From NCBI GenBank assembly GCA_963971305.1, contig OZ020306.1, positions 38,275,512 to 38,339,511 on the forward strand: 64,000 nt of DNA. Reading direction: 5' to 3'. Shown here piece after piece: positions 9,397 to 21,390 of the stretch (position 1 is the stretch's first letter; each line of letters begins with the position of its first letter). The notes under the pieces are model-generated. The model searched no databases and had not been told where the DNA came from. It was given only the letters and a program-made list of their open reading frames with translations. This DNA comes from Arcuatula senhousia. Lineage: Eukaryota > Mollusca > Bivalvia > Mytilida > Mytilidae. The translations under genes and the position numbers were made by a program.

Positions 9397-11282
9397 TGTT
9401 GCCCGCCGGTTGTTCTTTACATCGTGTTTGATCTTGTTGCCTACCTGTCTAATGTTCTCTACATCTTATTTGTTCTTGTTGCCTTCATGTCTTATGTTCT
9501 CTACATTTTGTTTGTTCTTGATGCTTTCCTGTCTTATGTTCTCTACATCGTGTTTGTTCTTGCTGCCTTCTATCTGTCTTATTTTATCTACATAAATTTT
9601 TGTTCTTGTTGCCCGCAGGTTGTTCTCTACATCGTGTTTGGTCTTGTTACCTACCTGTCATATGTTCTCTACAACTTATTTGTTCTTTTTGCCTTCATGT
9701 TTCATGCTCTCTGCATCTTGTTTACTCTTGTTGCCTTCATGTCTTATGTTATGTACATCTTGTTTGTTCTTGTTGCCTTTCTGTCTTATTATACCCCCGC
9801 TTCGAAGAAGAGGAGGGTATACTGTTTAACCCTTATCCGTCCGTAGCAAAACTTCCGTCACAGTTTATTAGCAACTACATGAGATAGAGTTCTGATATTA
9901 TGTATACAGCTTTATCCTATAATACCATATGGTGTATACCGATTTATGCTCCTAGGTAGTGTACTTCCTGTTTACCGAATACTTAGGCTTATACATTCGT
10001 GTTTGATTTTGTTGCCTACCTGTCTAATGTTCTCTACATCTTTTTTTATCCTTTTGCCTTACTGTCTTAATGTTCCCTACAAAAAAAATGTTTGTTCTTG
10101 TTGTCAACCTGTCTAATGTTTGCTATATTATGTTTTTTTGTTGCCTTTATGTCTTACATGTTGTTTGTTCTTAGTGCCTTCCTGTCTTATGTTCTCTACA
10201 TCTTGTTTGTTCTTGTTGCCTTTCTGTCTAAATTTCTCTACATAAATGTTTGGTGTTGCTTTCCGCCGGTTGTTCTCTACATCGTGTTTGGTCTTGTTGA
10301 CTACCTGTCATATGTTCTCTACAACTTGTTCGTTCTTTTTGCCTTCATGTTTCATGTTCTCTGCATCTGGTTTGTTCTTGTTGCCTTCTTGTCTTATGTT
10401 CTCTACATGTTTGTTCTTGTTGCCTTCATGTCTTATGTTCTCTACATCTTGTTTGTTCTTGCTGCCTTCTAGCTGTCTTATTTTTCTACATAAATGTTTG
10501 TTCTTGTTGGACGCAGGTTGTTCTCAACATCGGATATAGCCGAAATCGCGCTGCTTGGGAGTAAAGCAATAACTAACTAAGCTCTCAACATCGTGTTTGG
10601 TCTTGTTACCTACCTGTCATATGTTCTCTACAGCTTATTTGTTCTTTTTGCCTTCATGTTTCATGCTCTCTGCATCATGTTGCCTTCCTGTCTTGTGTTC
10701 TCTACATCTTGTTTGTTTTTGTTGCCTTTATGTCTTTTTTTCTTAACGTCTTGTTTGTTTTTATTGCCTTTCTGTCTAATTTTCTCTACATGAATGTTTT
10801 TGTTGCCTGTCGGTTGTTCTGTACATCGTGTTCGGTCTTGTTACCTACCTGTCATATGCTCTCTCCATAAATGTTTGTTCTTGTTGCCCATCTGTCTAAT
10901 GTTCTCTACATGTTGTTTGATCCTTTTGCTTCACTGTCTTATGTTTTCTACATAAATGTTTGTTCTTGTTGTCAACCTGTCTTATGTTCTCTACATCTCA
11001 TTTGTTCTTATTGCCTTCCAGTCTAATAATTGCTATATCATGTTTGTTTTTGCTTCATCTATGTCTTATATGTTGTTTGTTCTTGTTGCCTTTCTGTCTT
11101 ATGTTCTCTACATCTTTTTTGTTCTTGTTGCCTTCCTGTCTTATGTGATGTACATCTTGTTTGTTCTTGTTGCCTTTCTGTCTTATTTTCTCTACATAAA
11201 TGTTTGTTCTTGTTGCCTTCCTGTCTTATGTTCTCTACATCTTGTGTGTTTTTGGTGCCTTCCTGTCTTATGTTCTCTACAT
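9397..11282 (+). repeat. 42-bp minisatellite, first part
   Basis: Unit approximates TTGTTCTTGTTGCC, TTCCTGTCTTATG, TTCTCTACATC with point and small length variants, about 40 units. The unit length is a multiple of three, so several frames stay open for long stretches on both strands; these are not genes. The array is interrupted at 9787-9995 and at about 10535-10585. It resumes at 25113. Confidence 0.85.
9787..9995 (+). mobile_element. Hairpin-headed element fragment (TTATACCCCC family) inside the minisatellite
   Basis: TTATACCCCCGCTTCGAAGA pairs with the following AGAGGAGGGTATA, then comes TCCGTCCG and a short tail (TAGCAACTAC...). Minisatellite units resume at about 9996. Confidence 0.7.
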
Positions 11283-11403
11283 AAGGCACGAACCATTTTC
11301 TTTTGGTGGGGGGGGGGGGGGGCTGGGATTTTTTTCAAAAAAAATATTAATTCCAATTTTTACAGAAAAAAATAAAATGCTCCAAATGGAGGTCCTACTA
11401 ATA

Positions 11404-11475
11404 AACGTCCGGCTGCGTCCGGGAAGGTAAAATGCGTCCGGCAGACCATAAAAAGCGTCCGGTAGGAAATAAAAC
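11404..11475 (+). repeat. Subterminal GCGTCCGG repeats, left end
   Basis: Four to five copies of (G/A)CGTCCGG spaced 18-28 bp, each followed by an A-rich run. The complement occurs at 23227-23312. Such arrays near transposon ends are often transposase binding sites; that is inference. Confidence 0.6.
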
Positions 11476-12001
11476 GTCGGATAACATATTTGTTTGGTTC
11501 TAAAAAAAAACAGTTTAATAAATATATATATATTTGTAATCAATATATACATTAACTACGATGCAAATTACAGATAACATACATACTATTGCATGATAAA
11601 AAACTTAAGAATAATGATAAAAACATAATAAAAGATAAGAACAAGTCTTAAAAAATATGTACAAAAACATATCTAAAAGAAGGCTAAACTATGCAGTAAA
11701 AACTTGATAAGAATATTTCCAGAGCATAAAATCTTTTTTGTTAAAGGTTAAACTATTTGAAAATGCTAAATTTTTACATTATTTCATGGATGGAAAGTTA
11801 CAATTCATCACGTAAACACTTAATTTAAAGTCAATTAAGAATTTTGCAAAGCTGTTTCTGTTTACGAAAATTTCAATGAAGTTGTTTTGCTGGTCTTAAT
11901 TCTTTTTTTCTGGTTCAGTTTTCTGGCTGTTGTGGGTGTTTTTGGTATTTTCAACAGTCCATCAGCAGATTCGATGTAATGCTCCTTTCGCCTTGTCAGG
12001 T

Positions 12002-12930
12002 TCATGAACTTTTGAAAATGGGCTTTCTTTCCGCTTCCGACTTTGATAACCAGGCAATGTCATTTACTTGAAGCTTCCTTGCCCATGGAGCAAGAGCGAA
12101 GTTGCCTTGGCCATGAAGCGCCCGACTCATGTCCCGGTACGGCAATCTTACAATCCTGTGGAGCTTGTCGACTAATTCGGGCAATTTAACAGATTGCCAA
12201 TTGGTTGATAGTTTCAAAATATTGTTCATGGATTCGCATGAATTGTTTTTCCAATTTACTGGTGATATGTCTTTTATTTTAAGGAGCTTACACGTAAGAT
12301 TTCATCGATTCTACAATGTTTGTAAAATACCGCTGAAACGCAGGTAGTATCGGCTCGTACTTTTCTTCTAATTCCATTACTTTTAGGTCAAATTCCACAT
12401 CGTCCGCAGCCGAAAGAAGACCACCAATACCAAATATGTCTGCAATAACAGTTTTATAATTAGGATCTCCTTCACCGATGAGCTGGCGAAGATATCTTTT
12501 AAAGTTTTCCTCAACATGTCTTGTGCAAAGTATTTGTTGGGAATCTGGAAAGCTCTTTTTAATAGCTTTGGTGAGTGCTTTTTCTTCGTCTGATCCAAAG
12601 ACCAGACTATTTCCGCTCAATTCAGCACCAATTACATAATCTAAAAAGCATTGCAGATGACTAAAGATCATATATGTATGATAGGATCCATCCCAATGCA
12701 GGTAGCCTGGTCCCATCATGATAGGTGGATTGTTTGAAATCTTCCGTACCAAGTTAAAGTTATGAAACACGGTAAGAGTGGCGTATGTGGCCCCTAAATT
12801 AAAAGTTCTGTCGACACCAATAATTTGTTTCGACTCTGAAACGCAAAATTGTTTTAGATCTTGTAATTGTTCGTCCGTGTACAGAATTACCGATGGTGGT
12901 TTACCAGATAGCTGAACAATTTACTTTATG
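12002..12930 (-). pseudogene. MULE-type transposase, central and C-terminal part, frameshifted
   Basis: Read from about 12925 down: LYTDEQLQDLKQFC, then GVDRTFNLGATYATLTVFHN with the first catalytic Asp (codon near 12811-12813), then LVFGSDEEKALTKAIKKSFP with the second Asp and ILCTRHVEENFK, as in MULE domains (Pfam MULE family). A frameshift near 12300 separates it from SPVNWKNNSCESMNNILK and a tail to 12002. Similar proteins are common in cnidarian and molluscan genomes. A minus ORF at 13381-13653 may be an upstream piece but is not clearly homologous to anything I know. Confidence 0.75.
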
Positions 12931-13380
12931 AAGCTGTTTTCTTGTTGTATGTTTAAAAGTGCCTGGACGTCATCTGCAGTATTTGCATAAACACATTCAT
13001 CTAATTAATTTGTGAAAACCCCAATTAACAAAATTTAATCAAGTAGTTAAATTTCGTCTAGACGATTTTAACGATTGTTAATCTCATTTATTGATTTACT
13101 AGTTAATTAGTTTTATAGGATAACAGATCGTTGACATATATACATGTCACACATATTGAATTAATGTAACAGTTTGTTTTTTCTTATGTTTTTGAAATAT
13201 TAACAGTAATAAAACTAAAAATAAGTTTCATTGTTCAGTGAATTGTACCGGAAAAAAAATCCCGCCAGTTTCCCAATATATATTATGCTAGAAGAGAGAA
13301 AAATTATGAACGAATTTAGGTAATATAATAAATATTATAAATCTTACCTCAGTCAACTTCGTCAATACATCAGAATAGCA

Positions 13381-13653
13381 CTATTCTCTCGTTGCCTCGT
13401 CATTAAAACATCCATTGCAAGTGTAACTAAGCTCCTCGTTTGTAATAAACATTTCGAAATCATCTAAACTCAAACTTTCACAAATGTTGCGGATGGTACC
13501 AGTAACAGACATCACAGCATATACTGGAGACTTGACAGTTTTTTCTGCAAATACAACTGTAACAACCCGGTTTGTAATAAAGTTGCACTTTGTAATAAAA
13601 ATTTCAAATACGTTATTTTGTTTAAAAGTTTTTGTTATCGTCACCTCGTCCAC
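13381..13653 (-). other. Uncertain ORF fused to the hairpin repeat, left arm
   Basis: About 90 codons. The first third is translated from the TTACAAACTGC-type repeat (as in the mirrored ORF at 22727-22921). The rest (AVMSVTGTIRNICESLSLDD) is unique to the left arm and contains CNGC. It may be a lost 5' exon of the MULE-type gene; evidence is weak. Confidence 0.25.
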
Positions 13654-13723
13654 GCATCAAGTCCCAAATAAATCATTTTTTTCTATTAACTATTTAATTT
13701 CGCGTTTTATTTGAATATCTTTT

Positions 13724-13802
13724 CTATTACAAACTGCGTTAAACCTACCAACGCAGTTTGTAATAAAGTTGCAGTTTGTAATAACCCACTTTGTAACAAA
13801 GG
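13724..13802 (-). repeat. Hairpin-forming repeat unit (GTTATTACAAACTGC family), left arm
   Basis: The unit reads TTTGTTACAAAGTGGGTTAT, then TACAAACTGCAACTTTATTA, and closes with GCAGTTTGTAATA, so its halves pair. Left-arm copies at 13554-13600, 13724-13802 and 15222-15300 are all on the minus strand. Confidence 0.75.
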
Positions 13803-13963
13803 TAAAATCATAAGACTTTTACTTCAATATCATTTAAAACTAATACTTTGCATGTACATTTTTGCTTGTTTTGTTGAAGCTGTGAGATAATTGTGAACTG
13901 AACACAAAATGATAACCTAGAAATAATCTTATTAAATGAATATATACGTAAAATCATGTTAAA

Positions 13964-14905
13964 ACAAGAGGCTCCCAGGAGCCTTAATCGCTCACCTGGA
14001 TTTGATGTCAACCCTACGATGACTTTTGTATAGCTAAATAAGCTGAATATTTAAGCGAAAAAAAGACTTTTCTCTATCTGCAATAGTTTTCATTCTTAAT
14101 AAGCAAAAAACACTATTATTCACTTTTTTATGGGCTGAAACCTCTTACTACTTTGACCTTATGGAGACTTTTGTAGAGCTAATGACTGAACATTTAAGCA
14201 AGCAACTGCTTTTCTCTATCTGCAATAGTTTTCATTTTATAGGCCAAAAACATGAACAAACGCTTTTTTTTTACCTTTAATGAGCTGTAACCCCTATTAG
14301 GGGTCATCTGACAACTTTGACCTTATGAAGACTTTTGTAGAGTTAAATGAGCTGAACATATAAGCAAGCAACATCCTTTCTCTATCTGCAATAGTTTCAT
14401 TCTATAGACCAAAAACACAATTTGTTGGCATTTAAGAGACTGTAACCCCTATAAGGGGTCATCTGACAACTTCGGCTCTATTGAGACTTTTGTAGAGCTA
14501 AATTAGCTGAACATTGAATCAAGCAACAGCTTTTCGCTATCTGCAATAGTTTTCATTCTATAGGTTAAAAACATGAAAAAAACTGCCATTTTTGACCTTT
14601 AATGGCCATAACCCCTATCAAGGATCATCTGACAACTTCGACCCAATGAAGACTTTTGTAGAGCTTTTGTTTCTGAAGAGTCTAAGATCCTTCGAATTTT
14701 TTTTTATCTGTTATGCCATGTTTTTAATTGAATTATTTTAAAATGAGGATCTTTTGTTGCCAACATGTCAAATATCATTCCTGCAAATTTTCTGTTAAAT
14801 TGGTTCAGTTGTTTCGGAAAAGAAGGTTTTTGGAATTGTTAACGGACGACGACGGACGCATTGCGATGGCAGAAGCTAAAATGGCCTTTGGCCAGGTGAG
14901 AAAAA
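13964..14905 (+). mobile_element. AGCTCACC-family hairpin-headed element, inserted in the left arm
   Basis: Starts AAGAGGCTCCCAGGAGCC and continues GCTCACCTGG. It contains four tandem ~160-bp units with CTGAACAT(T)TAAGCAAGCAA, CTATCTGCAATAGTTTTCAT and GGGGTCATCTGACAACTT. It ends with a GACGACGACGGACGC tract and the hairpin ATGGCCTTTGGCCA before GGTGAG. The right arm (22325-22345) is the uninterrupted counterpart. Confidence 0.8.
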
Positions 14906-15315
14906 AAAAGAAATTCTGCAAGCAAATGCTCACTAGTGATCCCCCGCTTTCAAAACTATACCATGTGTAAATTTTATGGTTATAGGATGGGGATCTCAAT
15001 ATTTTAAAAATATTAAGTATTCTGTCATTTGAGACGACTAGGGACCCCTCAGAGCCCTCTCAGGTATCAAATGATTTGTTTTACCATTATGACTAGGAAT
15101 ATAATATGGTTATAGGATGGGGATATCAATGGTTTGCATAAAACATGTTTTTTTATAAATATGTAATAATTCTGTTCACTCTAAATCGTCGAAAAAAAAG
15201 GAAAGTTTTCCTTTTATTTTTGTTATTACAAACTGCGTAGAAGGTGTCAACCCAGTTAGTAATAAAGTTGCAGTTTGTAATAACCCACTTTGTAACAAAT
15301 ATGAAATCAACAGAC

Positions 15316-17450
15316 TTAATTGTCATCAATATCACTTGACGCATAAGTTAGCGGTCGGTCGTTCAATATGTTTTCTATTACGGTGGTAATAGTCTGTAAA
15401 GATTCGAGGTCTATTAATGAATTTCCTAAGACCTTTCGCACACAGGTTTTTGTCAGTCTAATTAGTTTCTCCCAAAACAATCCAAACCAGGATGCTCGCT
15501 TAGGAATATAGCGCCATTCGATTCCTCTGTTGGCAAGTATTCGCTGCACCATTTCGGATGAAAAAACATGTCGCAAGTGTTCGGCTGCGGCAACAAACGT
15601 AGTCGCATTGTCGCTCATTACGATTTTCGGTACTGACTTCCGACTCGTGAAGGCTTGCAAAACGTCTCTTCCGATAAATTTGTGACGACATCTAAATTAA
15701 TCGCCATCGTGGCGGCACAGGTGAATAAGCAAATATATGCTTTAGATATGGTTTTGTAACAATTTCTAATGTTTAGCGCTCCTGTGAAATCCACACCTGT
15801 TGCGGTGACGCATCTTCATTTCGGTAACGTTGCAGTTTCTGTTAGTGGATACGGTCTTCCGAAAGGTAATACATCGTTGTATGTCCACAATTTGGTGTAT
15901 TCCCGATTTGATACCACGGTAGTCGGTTCGAAATCATTCTCTTCGTTTTTCTTCGACTAACAGTAATTCGGTAGGATCTATACGTTTATCATCGGGTATT
16001 AAGATCAAAGGATCGGCTGAAAATGTTGGTCCCCTAAACCATAATCTGTTCGACCTGAGTTGTTTATTTGAAATTTCTCGAGTCAACAAATCTGCTGGCT
16101 TTTCCGCTGCGCTGGTGGACAATATCTCCCTTCACAGGTAGGGATCAGATTGTTCAGATTTCTCGGATTCTGTTTGCAATAAAGCGTTTTAACAGTTAAG
16201 TACTTTTGATGCAGAGTAGTACTATTTGGTTATCCGACCAAAATCTTGCTTCCTGTAATCAAAGCGACATGGGGAAACGGTTAGTAAGACGTGCTCCTAA
16301 AACGGATACCATCAATTCTAATTGAGGCAATGTTTTAGCAGCTTTTACAGGTGCTACCTGATTCTTTGCTTAAACGAATGTTGTTTCTTGGCCGTAGCAG
16401 ATATATGCAACTGCTCCATATGTCTTAACGCTGGCATCGACGGAAACGTGCAAGGTTGTGTCCTTTTTGGTTGACTCTTTTGTTAAATAACTTCTCAAAA
16501 TTTTCATAGTTGTTAATTGTTCAATATCTTTCGCTATTTCTACCAAATATCACTGACATCTCTCGGTAACGGTTCGTCCCATTGAAATTTACTCTTCAAA
16601 AGATCCTGAAGAAGTAATTTAGCTTGTTTTGTAACTGGGGTTAACATCCCTAACGGATCGTATATCATTGACGAGTTCCGTAAGATTTCGTGCTTTGTAA
16701 CCATGTCTTCTGTCAGTAAGATTTTTCGTTCCAGATATTGAACTTAATCCTTTTCTGCGTCCCAAAGCATTCCTTAAATCTTCGTGTTTTCGTCTTTGTT
16801 AAATACACCTTGACTTTCGGCTGATTAACCGACTTTTTCGTTGAATGATGACCACGATCTCAATTGAAATCCGGCTTTCGACATCAATTTCCTTGATTCT
16901 GTGAAATAATTGACGAGTTCCGTCTCCCTTTTGACGCTAAACATGATGTTATCAACGTAAAGCTTTCTCTAAAGGGTTTCAGATAGTTCTGATTTGTTCA
17001 ACTGCAGATGTTTCAGAAGTGTTGCACTGAGAATAAATGGTGAGCAGGTTGCTCCGAATATCACAGATTTAAACCTTTATGTCTTCAATTGACCCTCGGG
17101 TTCCTTGATGTCACTTATTTAGAAGAATCGCGTCGCATCTCGATCATCCTCGTGCAATCCGAAATCTAACCATCATGTCGACAAAATCATTCAATTTTGG
17201 TGGTACATCAGAGAGACAATTGATCAAACTCGGATGGCCTTTGATGGCTTAAAACTACAATCGTATACTACTCGTACGGGTGTAGAGTGCTCGATTCCTT
17301 CATCACTGGGTGGTGTGGTATGTACTGCACCGTATTGGTTGTCGGATTACTCTCATCAACGGACTCAATAAATCCTCGTCATATTTAATTGGTCAAGTAT
17401 GATTCTATTGTATTTATCCAACATCACTGGATCTTGACTTAATCTCCTGA
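15316..17450 (-). pseudogene. BEL/Pao retrotransposon pol remnant
   Basis: Minus-strand order. Near 17030-16960 is a reverse-transcriptase piece with FILSATLLKHLQLNKSELSE. Near 16760-16560 an A17-peptidase-like region has IYDPLGMLTPVTKQAKLLLQ and FQWDEPLP. At 16122-15934 is AAEKPADLLTREISNKQLRS. At about 15800-15316 is the integrase core with VMSDNATTFVAAAEHLRHVF, GIEWRYIPKRASWFG and FWEKLIRLTKTC, ending ILNDRPLTYASSDIDDN. Several frameshifts and stops are present. No LTR was identified, so the copy is a fragment nested in the large element. Confidence 0.85.
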
Positions 17451-17699
17451 TTAAAAACTTGTTTGATTCGAGGTTCAAGTTTCATATGAAACAATGACCA
17501 GATCAAAACAAAAGAAATTCAGTTATATCGACTGTAGACCCATGCAGAACATTACTGCACAGATTTCTTGATAGCAACTATTATTCCAAAACTACACAGG
17601 CCTGAAAAGCAATAAAAATGGTTTTCTTTTACTTTGTTTTACTTCAAATGACTTTAATGCTCACATTTACGCTCGATAGCACTTCATTTTTACAGACTA

Positions 17700-18720
17700 A
17701 GCATTCTTAGGTATCCACATGCCTTTGTCATGATTTCAGTATATAGTTTAAAATCACAATTAAAATCTCGTTTGGCACAGCTGATTAAACGTAGCTTTAT
17801 CAAAAAGAACGGAGAACGCAGGTACAAGTATTTGGTAGTCGGTTATAAAAAGACTTACTTTGTCATCCAAGAGTCTAGCAAGAAAAACAAATTTACAGAA
17901 GATCAAATAATAGAAATGATCAACTTTCTAATCGACAACATATTTGTACGGTTTGGGGGACGTGTTTTTCAGCATACAATAGGTATCCCAATGGGCACAA
18001 ATTGTGCACCATTGCTTGCCGATTTGTTTCTTCATATGAAGCAGACTTCTTACAATCACTTCTAGACAAAAAGGACCGCACACTTGCTTTATCCTTCAAT
18101 CTCACATTTCGTTATATTGATGATGTCCTTTCACTAAACAATCCTCGATTTGGTGACTATTTACATCTAATATATCCGAAGGAACTTGAGATAAAGGACA
18201 CTACAGATTATAGGAAGTCTGCTTCATATTTGGATCTATTTCTCGAAATTGACACACAAGGAAGGCTTTGTACAAGGCTTTATGACAAACGTGATGACTT
18301 CAACTTTCCAATAGTTAACTTTCCCTTTCTGTGTAGCAACATTGCGTCCACTCCAGCATATGGAGTTAACGTATCACAATTGGTTCGTTATTCCAGAGCA
18401 TGTGGGGAGTACAACGACTTCCTTGATAGAGCTACACGGCTGACAAGCAAATTGTTAACACAGGGGTACGTTGCTCCCAGGTTATTGTCATCACTCAAGA
18501 AATTCTACGGACGACATCATGTGCTTGTATACAAATACGGGATTTCTATCTCTCAGATGAGCTCAGATGTTGGTTTGACATAGAGTTTTGTAATGTCATC
18601 CTTTCCGGATTTGACCAACACTTAATCGATCTTTGGAAACGTGACGGGTGTGCTATAGCAAGCAGGAACTGCTTACTCTTCCGGAGCACCTGAGTTCACT
18701 CTCGTTTTGACTTGAGTTCA
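17700..18720 (+). pseudogene. YIDD-type reverse transcriptase (Penelope-like or related)
   Basis: LKSQLKSRLAQLIKRSFI, then IGIPMGTNCAPLLADLF, then a frameshift near 18015-18045, then SYEADFLQSLLDKK, FRYIDDVLSLNNPRFGDY with the catalytic Asp pair, [57 protein letters not shown] and KFYGRHHVLVYKYGISISQM, stop at 18583. The family is widespread in aquatic invertebrates. I am sure of the reverse transcriptase but not of the class. No endonuclease domain is seen. A 3' untranslated region continues to about 18720. Confidence 0.8.
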
Positions 18721-19399
18721 CGTTGCTGAATGCGGTTTTGTTGTTATCTGTGTGTGTTTTATGTTATTATGTGGTTTGTTTTGTTGTGATGAGTTTTTGT
18801 CTACCGGTTTTGTCTTTGTCTTGACGGTTTTGTGATACTGATTACCCCTTTGGTACACCTTTGCTTCTTTACCATTATCATAGTTCAAATTCACCAGCTT
18901 TTCTACATTTTCTATTTTTATTTTGTATTTGTTGATATATGAACTTGTTGTTCTGGATTCCAAGTATTGTCAATATAGTGTTTAAGTTATAATTATTTTA
19001 AAGATTTTATCAACATTTGAATATTCTGGACATTCTGCAAATATATAGACTGACTGTTTTAGTCTTAAAAGGTAAACTTAGTTAAAGTGTTATTTAAAAC
19101 AACAAAGTATTTAAAAAAATCAATTTCTGTGAACATTCTGAAGCACCTGAATTGTTTTCACAAGAGAACCAAACTTATATGCAACAAGATACAAAAATAT
19201 CAAAATATTTTTTTTTTACCTTAAATATTTTTATTTTATTTTGAACAGGTAATAAATAATTTGGCTATCCTTTAGTTTGCCCCCTTATTCCTACCCTCAA
19301 TTGGATGTTGTTATAGTTAATTATCAAATGTCAAAGAAACGTGAACACCCTTTTGGAAGATCTAGACTTGTTTTTTTTACACCGTTTCTTCTTCGTTTT

Positions 19400-19655
19400 T
19401 ACATTGTGCACCGTGTTAAGAAAAAAGTCAAGTGTCTCTCAGGTTGAAAAACCCTGCTTCAGAAGGACCCATTGGATCCCCATGCAAAAGGCAATAGTGT
19501 CCATCACTCCTTTTACCAATGTCGATAAGTCCTGTTTCCTCATTTCCTCCATTTCATTGCCATTTTATGTTCATTGCATCACCCCTTCTATGTCCATCTC
19601 CTGGAAATAGCCGAAGTCTTGTTGCTTAGGAGTAACAATATAACTATCTAATTAA
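19400..19655 (+). repeat. Unclassified SINE-like fragment
   Basis: Holds TTTATGTTCATTGCATCACC and ends ATAGCCGAAGTCTTGTTGCT, TAGGAGTAACAATATAACTA. The same end sequence interrupts the minisatellite at 10535-10585, so it is a dispersed repeat. Confidence 0.5.
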
Positions 19656-19659
19656 CTTA

Positions 19660-19920
19660 CAAAATTGACGATGTCCTTTCACGAATTTGGGGATTATTTA
19701 CATCCTATTTACCTAAGAAACTTTAAATGAAGTACACTACATATTCTGCCTCATATTTGGACTTTTTTAATTGACACACTAGGAAGGCTTTGCAGAAAGC
19801 TCTTTGACAAACGTGATCACCTCAACTTTCTAAACGTCAGCTTTCACATTCTGTTTAGCAGCATTCCGTCTCCTCCAGCATATGCAGACTACGTATCACA
19901 TTGATTTGTTATTTCAAAGC
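19660..19920 (+). pseudogene. Second, decayed copy of the YIDD-type reverse transcriptase
   Basis: GACGATGTCCTTTCACGAAT, then blocks matching 18120-18390 (aggaaggctttg, gacaaacgtgat, ccagcatatg), with many indels and stops. Confidence 0.7.
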
Positions 19921-20499
19921 TGACAAGAAAGAAAATCTTTCTTTAATTTGGATGTATTTGAAGTGTACAGAATTTAAACATTATTTAAAACATATTCAAC
20001 ATGTAAATGCAAACATAGTGTGCTCTGTACTCAGTTAATCTTAATAATTTCTACTCTGTTTATTTTTGGCTGTCTTTCAAAGTGTCTTATTTTAATTTGA
20101 ATTTATCTTAAAATTTATTTGAATATATTCTTTCATTAAAAGTTCATTAAACTAATTTCCGTTCTGTGTTTTTTACCTTTGTTACAAAGTGGGTTATTAC
20201 AAACTGTAACTTTGTTACAAACTGGGTTACCAGCTTTAACGCAGATTGTAATTCTAAAAAAGTACAAACATACAACATAAAGGGTAAAGTTTTATATGCT
20301 ATTGGGGTAACTCTAAATTAAGTTTTATGTACTCTATAAATACATATAATTGACTAAGTTTGGCAAGACAATTCAGTCTGATGATTTTACATGTGTTCCA
20401 AAGTGGGTTATTACAAACTGCAACTTTATTACAAACTGGGTTAACACCTTCAACGCAGTTTGTGATAACAAAATTAAAGGAAAACTTTCCCTTATTTCG

Positions 20500-21016
20500 T
20501 GCCGTGCGGGGCCCGGGTGGCAAATAGGCCCGCAGCAGAGCCTAGCCTGTCGTAAGAGGCGACTAAGGGTCTTTGGATTCTGACGTCGGGTCAGTGCTCA
20601 GCCCAGAGAGCGACCACGTGTGTACCTTAGGTGGCTGAATAGGGTAGCCCTCGTCCGTGGGGGGTGTCGGGTCTATAATAAGGAAACCCTGACCGCTGAC
20701 CATAGTGGGCCAACGTGTGTGGAGAGTGCCACGCTTCATGCACGTAAAGACCCTTTTGTGGACCGCCAAGTAGTGCACCATATAGGCTAAATTTTCCGCC
20801 CCTAACCATCTCTCCCTTTTCCTGTGGTTCTTCAAAATTTACCGGTCCTTTGTGTCCCACCCCACTCCATATTTCATTTATCATCTTCATCATCATCATC
20901 ATCATCATCATCATTTCATGTTCATTTTATCATCCTTTTCATGACCATCGCCTGTAAATAACCTATATAGCGTTGCACGGGCGTAAAACACCAACTCACC
21001 CACTCACTCACCCATT
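20500..21016 (+). mobile_element. SINE family A, full-length copy with 11-bp TSD
   Basis: Same head, core and CACTCACTCACC tail as the copy at 6155. CCCTTATTTCG (20489-20499) and CCCTAATTTCG (21017-21027) form the target duplication. A (CAT)n expansion lies at 20885-20913. Confidence 0.9.
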
Positions 21017-21303
21017 CCCTAATTTCGATGTGTTAAAGTTAACAAAATTATTATATATTTATTAAAACATATATTATGCAAACACATGATGATCTCTACT
21101 AAGTTCGTCTTAATAATCTCTACTCTTTTTATTTTTCCGTAGTTACAAAATGTGTTAATTTAAAAGATATTTTAAACTGATTGAACCTATGTGTTTATTC
21201 AAATATACACTCCGCCATAAGTTAAGCACCACCCTATTTATTTTTATAAGTACAATTTCAAAGTTAAAATGCAAACGCCAGTCAACTTTATGATATATTT
21301 TAA

Positions 21304-21390
21304 ATGAGTGAGTGAGTGAGTGAGTGAGTTGGTGTTTTACGCCCGTGCAACGCTATATAGGTTATTAACAGGCGATGACCATGGCAATCC
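21304..21390 (-). mobile_element. SINE family A 3' fragment
   Basis: A (GAGT)n tail followed by the complement of the terminal block (TTGGTGTTTTACGCCCGTGC). Confidence 0.8.

Noticed and set aside
11283..11300. Reading the giant element as a classical MULE
   Set aside because: MULE insertions usually leave 8-10-bp duplications; only TAA is duplicated here, so the class is left open.
9424..11375. Long plus-strand ORFs of hydrophobic repeats and minus-strand charged repeats
   Set aside because: They are read-through of a 42-bp minisatellite whose unit is a multiple of three; several frames are open at once and indels break each.
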